A model generated the notes under the pieces. The model did no database searches, was not told the origin of the DNA, and worked only from the letters and a program-made list of their open reading frames with translations. Shown here piece by piece: positions 1-5,616 of a DNA stretch of 7,652 bases (its first letter is position 1; each line of letters starts with the position of its first letter). Source of the stretch: Treponema sp. (lineage in GTDB: Bacteria > Spirochaetota > Spirochaetia > Treponematales > Treponemataceae); NCBI GenBank assembly GCA_017622055.1, contig JAGARY010000060.1:1-7652 (forward strand). The letters are read 5' to 3'. The translations under genes and the position numbers were made by a program.

Positions 1-51
1 GAAGAACTGATTGCACAAGTAGAAGCTGTGCTTGAAAAAAAAGAAAACTAG
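1..51 (+). CDS. hsdM: 3' end of a probable type I restriction-modification methyltransferase subunit (partial)
   Basis: The window opens inside an open frame that reads EELIAQVEAVLEKKEN and stops at TAG (49-51). The residues are Glu/Lys/Leu-rich and helical, as expected for the C-terminal helix of an HsdM subunit. The main argument is position: hsdM normally lies directly upstream of hsdS, which starts 62 bases later on the same strand. HsdM methylates adenine in the recognition site as part of an M2S complex. Only 16 residues are visible, so no catalytic motif can be checked. Another gene of the same operon, such as hsdR or an accessory gene, is possible. Confidence 0.55.
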   Translation, partial: EELIAQVEAVLEKKEN

Positions 52-80
52 ATGTTGATAGATATTGCCACGCGGATTCG

Positions 81-98
81 ATTTTCCTAACGGAAAAT
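81..98 (+). repeat. 7-bp perfect hairpin in the hsdM-hsdS gap
   Basis: ATTTTCC (81-87) and GGAAAAT (92-98) are perfect inverted copies around the tetraloop TAAC. The hairpin ends two bases before the hsdS Shine-Dalgarno sequence AGGGAGG (101-107). There is no following T-run, so it is not a usual intrinsic terminator. On mRNA it could stabilise processed ends or modulate ribosome access to hsdS. The function is inference; only the dyad is seen. Confidence 0.4.
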
Positions 99-113
99 AT
101 AGGGAGGAATGAA

Positions 114-1385
114 ATGCTGGAAATGAAGAAATATAAGTTGAGTGAGATAGCTTCCTTTATTGGAAGTGGAATGACACCTTTACGAAGCAATGAAAATTAT
201 TGGAACTCAAAAGATTATCCATGGCTAAAAACAGAACAGCTTGGTGAATATCAGATATTTGATACAAGTGAATATATATCTAAAGTTGCATTGGAAGAAA
301 CTAATTTAAAACTATTTCCCAAAAATACACTTTCAGTTGCAATGTATGGAGAAGGAAAAACCAGAGGTAATGTATCTATTTTAGCAGAACAAATGACCAC
401 AAACCAAGCTTGTTGTAACATAATTGTTGATAACAAGTTTGCTAATTATAAATTTGTTTATTATTGGTTGAAAAATAGTTATTATAAGTTGCGTTCTCTT
501 TCATCAGGAATTAGGAACAATCTTAATTCTGAAGATATAAAAAAATTTGAGATAAATCTTCCTTCTCTTCCAACTCAACAAAAAATCGCAGCAGTTCTTT
601 CTTCCCTCGACGACAAAATCGCCCTAAACAAAAAGATAAACGCAAAGTTAGAAGCAATGGCAAAACGCTTGTATGATTATTGGTTTGTGCAGTTTGATTA
701 CCCTGACAAAAATGGTAAGCCATACAAAACAAGTGGCGGCAAAATGGTTTGGAATGAAGTCCTCAAACGAAAGATTCCTAAAGGCTGGGAAGTTGTAGAA
801 ATGAGTTCTGTTATAAAACAGATTAATACAGGGTTGAATCCACGAGATAATTTTATACTTGGAAATGGAAAAATAAAATATGTCACAGTAAAAAATCTAA
901 CAGAAGAAGGGCATATTGATTTTTCAAATTGTGATTTAGTAAATTCAGAAGCACAGAAAATAATTCATGAGCGTTCACAGATTCAAAAAGGTGATATTCT
1001 TTTTGCAAGCATTTGTCCATTAGGACGTTGTTATTTAATTCAAGATTCACCTGAAGATTGGGATATAAATGAGTCTGTGTTTTCAATACGGCCAAATATT
1101 GACAAAATTACATCAGAATTTCTGTATACACTTTTACGGGAGGCATACTATGTAAAAAAAATGACCCAGAAAGCAACAGGTAGTATTTTTAAAGGCATTA
1201 GAATTAACGATATTGAAAAAATAGAAATTGTTCTTCCTCCAAAAGAAGTTATTAACGCTTTCTCCAAAAAAACATTGCCAATTTTCAATTATCAACTTAC
1301 AATTCAAAAAGAAATCCAAAAACTTACAGATTTGCGAGACCGTTTGTTGCCGTTGTTGATGAATGGTCAGGTTGAGTTGGAGTAA
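114..1385 (+). CDS. hsdS: Type I restriction-modification specificity subunit S
   Basis: HsdS reads the bipartite DNA target of a type I RM enzyme and holds the two HsdM and two HsdR subunits in place. At 423 residues it has the normal full length. Target recognition domain 1 covers about residues 6-150. The central conserved coiled-coil spacer follows (about 153-215), with PTQQKIAAVLSSLDDKIALN and LYDYWFVQFDYP. TRD2 covers about 225-375, and the distal conserved helix 385-423 ends in LRDRLLPLLMNGQ. The start at 114 lies 6 bases after AGGGAGG; an in-frame ATG at 123 is also possible but is 15 bases from the Shine-Dalgarno. The DNA of the central spacer looks less AT-rich than both TRDs, as expected if TRDs are swapped between strains by recombination in the conserved parts. 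The gene is complete and unbroken. The target sequence cannot be read from the protein. Confidence 0.93.
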   Translation: MLEMKKYKLSEIASFIGSGMTPLRSNENYWNSKDYPWLKTEQLGEYQIFDTSEYISKVALEETNLKLFPKNTLSVAMYGEGKTRGNVSILAEQMTTNQACCNIIVDNKFANYKFVYYWLKNSYYKLRSLSSGIRNNLNSEDIKKFEINLPSLPTQQKIAAVLSSLDDKIALNKKINAKLEAMAKRLYDYWFVQFDYPDKNGKPYKTSGGKMVWNEVLKRKIPKGWEVVEMSSVIKQINTGLNPRDNFILGNGKIKYVTVKNLTEEGHIDFSNCDLVNSEAQKIIHERSQIQKGDILFASICPLGRCYLIQDSPEDWDINESVFSIRPNIDKITSEFLYTLLREAYYVKKMTQKATGSIFKGIRINDIEKIEIVLPPKEVINAFSKKTLPIFNYQLTIQKEIQKLTDLRDRLLPLLMNGQVELE

Positions 1386-1394
1386 TTTTCATTT

Positions 1395-3281
1395 ATGGAT
1401 ACTTCTCTTTTTGGAATAACATATGAAACATGGTCTCAGATATGTCAGATGTATTTATACATTTCGGCCAATTCACAAAAAAATCATCTTCAACTTTTTC
1501 CATTTTCAAGACTATCAAAAGAAGAAAAGGAGTTGGTTAAATCCGAAGATTTCTACAATCTTTATATAAAAAACGGTTCATTTCTATTAAAAAAAGAGAA
1601 TCATATTGTTACAGATGATTTTATATTAAAATCTGATAATAGTTTTAGATATGCAACACTTCTTTCTCCATTACTTTATTTAGTTCAACAGGCAATTGGA
1701 AAAGAAATCTGGAATAAATATGTAGATGAACGCCCACAAGTGATTGAAGTGTTCTATGCAGGTGATTATGAAAAATCACAACCACTTTATAAGAAACAAT
1801 ATGATAATTTTTGTAAGACGCTTAATATATATAAGGATGAATTTGATTTCTTTATTAAAACTGATATTTCTGATTTTTTCTCAAATATAAACTTAGACAA
1901 ACTGATTAGTGTTATTGATAAAAAATGTAATGCTCAAGCGAATGTGTTTTCTCAGCCTGTTCTGCAAGTTTATAAAGAATTTATTTCATACTGTGGTAAA
2001 GGACGTTTTGCTTGTACAGAAAACAGTATTGCGGCATCTTTTCTTTCGACGATTGTATATTTAGAAGAGATAGATAAAAATTTATATGAATACCTTTTAA
2101 ACAATAAAAATATATCTTGCTTTCAGATGATAAGATATGTTGATGACCTTTATATCTTATGTTCCTTTTCATATAGCTGTGACAATTACAATTCAGCTTT
2201 CAGAGAAATTTTTGAATATTATTCTTCTATTCTAAAACCATATAATCTTTCAATTAATAGCAAAAAAAGTGTCTTCAAGGAAGTTAAGTATCTGAATGAA
2301 GATCTTAAACAATCTTTATATGACGAAAGAGTAAATAATATACCATTTGAAGTTTTACAAATTTTCGCAAATAATCTTGAAACTTTCCTGGATAATTTGA
2401 TTGAAATAAATTTAGGATATGAACTAACTTTTGAAACTTATAATAAGATATATGAAGAATGTTTGAAAATTGAAGATTTTGAATATTCTCCGATTGAAAT
2501 TTTTAATCAATTTACTTACGACGATGATTTTCTTGAAAAATTCCCAAATCTAAAAGAGAAACTTGTTCAATTGTTTTCTGGAGATTTACGATTTCTTGCA
2601 TTTGATCCTAAACGATTTATTGTACTGCTCTTAAAAACAAAAGATGAAAAGATAATAAAAAAATTATTAAGAATTTTACTTGATAAAGGGTATAATAAAG
2701 AATGGACATTTTATGATAGTGCTATTGCAATCAATTATTTATTAGGTCGAAGTTTTATTCATCATGATTTAATTGATGTATTGAAGGAAAATAATACAAA
2801 TCTTACATCGTATATAAATACTTGCTGTACAACTTCTTTCTGCCAATTACCTAAAAATCCAATTACTGAAAAAATATGTTCTTTAGTTTCTTCTGACTGG
2901 AAAACTGCTTTTTTATATTTTATGTATTGTATTGAAAGAGAGAAATGCAATTATCTATCTGCCTATGCGTATTTTAAAAACTTCTTTGATAGATTTACTG
3001 CATTGTTGGCCTATGAGACAAACTATAAACGTGGCCGGATAAATGGAAAACCAAATTTTAACAATTTTTATGAAGAGAATAAAATAAAAAAGTTTTATGA
3101 AGGAATACAAGATTCTGATACCATAATTCATGATGCTCATCAATTAAGAAATCATAATCCAATAAACCATGCTAGCGCGGAACTAATCGATATCAATATT
3201 TATTCAATAGAATTAGTAGATATAATAAAAAAACTTCATTATTTGATTTCTGAATATATGAAAGTAAATAAGGTTTATTAA
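1395..3281 (+). CDS. abiA: AbiA-type antiphage reverse transcriptase with C-terminal HEPN domain
   Basis: The protein has 628 residues. A reverse-transcriptase palm is visible. Motif A is FIKTDISDFFSNI (about 153-165, catalytic D157). A divergent motif B region, TENSIAASFLSTI (208-220), lacks the usual PQG. Motif C is MIRYVDDLYIL (245-255, catalytic D250 and D251). A motif-D-like LKPYNLSINSKKSVF follows (280-294). Residues 300-500 are predicted mostly helical, matching the HEAT-like region of Abi polymerases. The C-terminus has RNHNPINH (R585-x6-H592), a HEPN RNase motif. Known Abi RTs (AbiK, AbiA, Abi-P2) make untemplated DNA and block phage growth by abortive infection; the RT + helical + HEPN layout is that of AbiA. 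The gene begins 9 bases after the hsdS stop. GGAG inside the end of hsdS (1379-1382) is 12 bases from the ATG, so translation is probably coupled. No upstream promoter or msr/msd-like RNA was seen. It is very AT-rich, consistent with horizontal spread. The RT and HEPN motifs are seen directly; the AbiA subgroup is inferred from architecture and length. Confidence 0.86.
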   Translation: MDTSLFGITYETWSQICQMYLYISANSQKNHLQLFPFSRLSKEEKELVKSEDFYNLYIKNGSFLLKKENHIVTDDFILKSDNSFRYATLLSPLLYLVQQAIGKEIWNKYVDERPQVIEVFYAGDYEKSQPLYKKQYDNFCKTLNIYKDEFDFFIKTDISDFFSNINLDKLISVIDKKCNAQANVFSQPVLQVYKEFISYCGKGRFACTENSIAASFLSTIVYLEEIDKNLYEYLLNNKNISCFQMIRYVDDLYILCSFSYSCDNYNSAFREIFEYYSSILKPYNLSINSKKSVFKEVKYLNEDLKQSLYDERVNNIPFEVLQIFANNLETFLDNLIEINLGYELTFETYNKIYEECLKIEDFEYSPIEIFNQFTYDDDFLEKFPNLKEKLVQLFSGDLRFLAFDPKRFIVLLLKTKDEKIIKKLLRILLDKGYNKEWTFYDSAIAINYLLGRSFIHHDLIDVLKENNTNLTSYINTCCTTSFCQLPKNPITEKICSLVSSDWKTAFLYFMYCIEREKCNYLSAYAYFKNFFDRFTALLAYETNYKRGRINGKPNFNNFYEENKIKKFYEGIQDSDTIIHDAHQLRNHNPINHASAELIDINIYSIELVDIIKKLHYLISEYMKVNKVY

Positions 3282-3298
3282 CATGGAGAATAAAGATT

Positions 3299-3597
3299 AT
3301 GCAACCAGATTACCTTTCTCGCCAGCCATATCTCAACCTTCTTAAATCAATAATTTCAAATCAGAAAGATAATCCCTCTGGCTATTCCTTTGCAATCGAC
3401 TGAAAATGGGGCTGTGGCAAAACTAAATATCTTATTTTCCATTATAATCTTTGGGGAAATGATTTTTATGATGAACCTCTTGTTGCATTTCTTTCGGTGA
3501 TTATTGAAAAATTGAATAGGTTACATTACAAAAATCTCTTTACGATGCTGCTATTGATGAATTAGAACGTTGTTTTCCTGAATATAAAACTTTCTAA
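3299..3597 (+). pseudogene. KAP-family P-loop NTPase remnant (nonsense mutation, internal deletions, frameshift)
   Basis: An ATG at 3299, with GGAG at 3285-3288 as Shine-Dalgarno, opens MQPDYLSRQPYLNLLKSI and continues to SGYSFAID. It then hits TGA at 3401-3403, exactly where KAP NTPases have the glycine of DGxWGxGKT. The same frame goes on as KWGCGKT (3404-3424, Walker A). It runs straight into YLIFHYNLWGNDFYDEPL, the segment that in intact KAP proteins lies some 15 or more residues further on, so an in-frame deletion is likely. A second frame then carries IDELERCFPEY (3553-3585), the KAP Walker B, and stops at TAA 3595-3597. The rest of the gene, normally several hundred residues, is gone. 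KAP NTPases are often membrane-associated and frequent in defence islands. The relic starts 17 bases after the RT stop, so it was the next gene of that operon. The start signals are intact, so a 34-residue peptide could still be made; a function for it is doubtful. Confidence 0.8.
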
Positions 3598-3626
3598 CTG
3601 TGCTGTAAGAATGCAATAAAAAATTC

Positions 3627-3655
3627 TTGTTATTACTTAAAAATGCGTATATACT
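3627..3655 (+). promoter_or_regulatory. Probable sigma-70 type promoter of the ATPase-yjbR unit
   Basis: TTGTTA (3627-3632) and TATACT (3650-3655) are separated by exactly 17 bases, matching -35 and -10 consensus at 4/6 and 5/6. The start of transcription would fall near 3662, giving a leader of about 30 bases that contains the AAGGA ribosome binding site (3680-3684). This separates the ATPase unit from the defence cluster upstream. The call is from sequence only. Confidence 0.6.
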
Positions 3656-3671
3656 AAATTTTAAGTAATAA
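3630..3671. repeat. 13-bp perfect inverted repeat flanking the -10 box: candidate operator
   Basis: TTATTACTTAAAA (3630-3642) is repeated in perfect inverted form as TTTTAAGTAATAA (3659-3671), with a 16-base spacer. The left arm overlaps the -35 and spacer, the -10 lies inside the loop, and the right arm covers the expected transcription start. The arm centres are 29 bp apart, close to three helical turns. That layout suits a dimeric repressor or a loop-forming regulator. As RNA read from upstream genes it could also fold into an AT-only hairpin followed by TTTT (3672-3675), a weak terminator for the RM-RT transcript. The dyad is certain; its role is inferred. Confidence 0.65.
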
Positions 3672-3690
3672 TTTTAAAAAAGGAAATAAA

Positions 3691-4932
3691 ATGATTTTTA
3701 CAAGAGAATTATATCTAAATCAATTAATTCAAAAAAAACAAAATGGCATGGTTAAAATCATTACAGGTTTGCGACGATGTGGAAAATCATTTCTTTTGTT
3801 TAATTTGTTTTACAATAAACTCATTTCCCAAGGAGTTCCAGAAAGTCACATCATAAAAATTCCATTAGACAATTTAGATTTTATTGAATTGCGAGATAAA
3901 ATTAGCCTGTATAAATTTATTAAGTCTAAAATTACAGACAATCAGCAGTATTACTGTTTTTTAGATGAAATTCAGTTGGTAAAAGACTTTGAAGAAGTTT
4001 TAAATTCTATTTTGCATATTCAAAATATTGATGTTTATGTAACAGGAAGTAATTCTCGCTTTTTGGTAAAAGATGTAATTACAGAATTCCGCGGGCGTGG
4101 AGACGAAATTAGATTATATCCTCTTTCATTTAAAGAATTTTTTGAAAATAGAAATGATGACTTTATTTCGGCTTGGACAGACTATTATACATACGGAGGA
4201 CTTCCATTAGTTGCTGGGATGAAAACCCATAAAGAAAAATTAGATTATCTTACAAATCTGTTTTCTAAAGTATATCTTACAGATGTTATTGATAGATACA
4301 ATATTCGCAACAAAGTTGAATTTGAAGAAATGTTAAATGTTGTTGCTTCTTCAATTGGTTCTCTTACTAATCCAGTAAAAATTGAAAACACATTCAAAAC
4401 AAAAGAAAAATCTTCTATTACAAATAAAACAATCACTTCATATTTGGGCTACATTGAAGATGCCTTTTTAATTCAAACAGCTGAGCGTTTTGACATCAAA
4501 GGAAGAAAATATATTGGTGCAAATAAAAAATATTACTTTACAGATACAGGGCTTAGAAATGCTCGCCTAAATTTTAGACAAATTGAAGAAAGCCATATTA
4601 TGGAAAATGTAATTTATAACGAACTAAAATTACGGGGCTATAATGTTGATGTTGGTGTTGTTGAATATAACTCTAAAGACAGCAACGGGAAAAGCAAAAA
4701 AACTCAACTAGAATGTGATTTTGTGGCAAATCTTGGAAATGAAAAAATCTATATACAATCGGCTATGAATATTTCTGAGGAAAAAAAGAAAAAACAAGAA
4801 GAAAGTTCTCTGTTAAGAATAAATGATAGTTTCAAAAAAATCATAATCCAAAAAGAAAAAATTGTTCCACATTATGATGATAACGGAATTTACATAACCT
4901 GTTTGGAAGATTTTTTAATGGGAAAATGGTAA
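3691..4932 (+). CDS. AAA_14/DUF4143 family ATP-binding protein
   Basis: This 413-residue protein has the full length and layout of the AAA_14 + DUF4143 family, very common in anaerobes and of unsettled cellular role. Walker A is GLRRCGKS (26-33) and Walker B is CFLDEI (89-94, D92/E93). A sensor-1-like VTGSNS lies at 117-122, and the conserved arginines of EFRGRGDEI at 132-140. SYLGYIEDAFLI (250-261) belongs to the winged-helix part. The C-terminal region has ECDFVAN (341-347) followed by IYIQSAMN (353-360). This matches the restriction-endonuclease-like fold (E/D...IxxK), but the usual lysine position seems replaced (QSA), so nuclease activity is doubtful. No membrane segment or signal peptide is seen. 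The start at 3691 is supported by AAGGA six bases upstream. The gene is followed after 9 bases by the yjbR-like gene and is probably cotranscribed. The flanking defence genes make a role in genome conflict conceivable, but the family is also found in ordinary contexts. Confidence 0.9.
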   Translation: MIFTRELYLNQLIQKKQNGMVKIITGLRRCGKSFLLFNLFYNKLISQGVPESHIIKIPLDNLDFIELRDKISLYKFIKSKITDNQQYYCFLDEIQLVKDFEEVLNSILHIQNIDVYVTGSNSRFLVKDVITEFRGRGDEIRLYPLSFKEFFENRNDDFISAWTDYYTYGGLPLVAGMKTHKEKLDYLTNLFSKVYLTDVIDRYNIRNKVEFEEMLNVVASSIGSLTNPVKIENTFKTKEKSSITNKTITSYLGYIEDAFLIQTAERFDIKGRKYIGANKKYYFTDTGLRNARLNFRQIEESHIMENVIYNELKLRGYNVDVGVVEYNSKDSNGKSKKTQLECDFVANLGNEKIYIQSAMNISEEKKKKQEESSLLRINDSFKKIIIQKEKIVPHYDDNGIYITCLEDFLMGKW

Positions 4933-4941
4933 CGAGGGCCT

Positions 4942-5616
4942 ATGGATTTTTCGTACATTCATAAAAGTGCAAAAATTGATGAATCTCTTCTATTAGAATA
5001 TGGTTTTTCTAAAATTGAAAAATCAAGTGAAGTTTCTTTTTTTTTGAAAAAATTGTTTTCTGTTGATGGAAGTAATTTTTATGTAGATTTTGAAATTTCC
5101 AAAAATGATTTTTTTGCACGAGTTTTTGAAGTTCCTACAAATGAGCCGTATGTTTTGCTTGAAGTTTCCACAGCTACAGGAAGTTTTGTTTCAAAAGTTC
5201 GTCAAACAGTTTTTGATTTTGTAAAAGAAATTGAAGAAAAATGTTTTATTCATACTGATGTAAAGAAAAAATATATAGAATATATTCAAAATCAATTTAA
5301 TGTGGAAGGCGATAACCCTTTTAGTGAAGATTCTCTTGATACTATGGTTTTTAGAACTCCAAAAAATTCTTGGTTTGCACTTCTAATGACAATCAAATTT
5401 AAAAATCTTGGAATTCAAAGTGATTCTCCAGTTTCTGTTGTGAATTTAAAACATCGGCCAGAAGATATTCCAAAAATTGTAGACAATAAGCACATTTTTA
5501 ACGCCTACCACATGAGCAAAAAACATTGGATATCAGTCATTTTAAGCGATAATCTTGATTTTTCTGTTTTACAAAATCTTACAGAAGAAAGTTTTACATT
5601 AGTGAATAAAAAATAG
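4942..5616 (+). CDS. MmcQ/YjbR family protein with extra N-terminal domain
   Basis: The C-terminal half (about 108-224) matches the MmcQ/YjbR family, which has a CyaY/double-wing fold. Visible motifs are DTMVFRTPKNSWFALL (133-148), VVNLKHRPEDIPKIV (166-180) and YHMSKKHWISVIL (189-201). The N-terminal half (1-105) is a separate alpha/beta domain of a kind often found attached to YjbR proteins and has no function I can name. Single-domain YjbR proteins are about 110-120 residues, so 224 fits the two-domain version. Members are described as DNA-binding-like, but the biological role is unknown. The gene starts 9 bases after the ATPase stop. GAGGG (4934-4938) is only 3 bases from the ATG, an unusually short spacing, so reinitiation from the upstream gene is likely. 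Its last 23 bases are shared, on the opposite strand, with the end of the GH2 gene. Confidence 0.82.
   Translation: MDFSYIHKSAKIDESLLLEYGFSKIEKSSEVSFFLKKLFSVDGSNFYVDFEISKNDFFARVFEVPTNEPYVLLEVSTATGSFVSKVRQTVFDFVKEIEEKCFIHTDVKKKYIEYIQNQFNVEGDNPFSEDSLDTMVFRTPKNSWFALLMTIKFKNLGIQSDSPVSVVNLKHRPEDIPKIVDNKHIFNAYHMSKKHWISVILSDNLDFSVLQNLTEESFTLVNKK

Noticed and set aside
52..90. 12-codon ORF starting directly at the hsdM stop
   Set aside because: It is very short, has no ribosome binding site of its own and no recognisable product; chance is sufficient.
1386..1394. Retron-like msr/msd RNA next to the reverse transcriptase
   Set aside because: There are only 9 bases between hsdS and the RT gene, and no structured non-coding stretch flanks it. 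The RT motifs and HEPN domain point to the Abi group, which needs no such RNA.
3401..3403. TGA exactly at a glycine position, suggesting UGA=Gly recoding as in Gracilibacteria/Absconditabacteria, or selenocysteine
   Set aside because: All the long genes are intact under the standard code, with glycine written as GGN and no in-frame TGA. The same KAP relic also has a frame change and missing segments, so gene decay explains it better.
3630..3671. Inverted repeat as the ends of a tiny mobile element
   Set aside because: Only 16 bases lie between the arms, no target-site duplication is visible and no transposase is nearby; an operator or hairpin fits better.
3691..5616. ATPase plus YjbR-like pair as a toxin-antitoxin or new defence module
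   Set aside because: Both families are widespread in ordinary chromosomal contexts and neither shows a toxin motif; adjacency alone is too little evidence.
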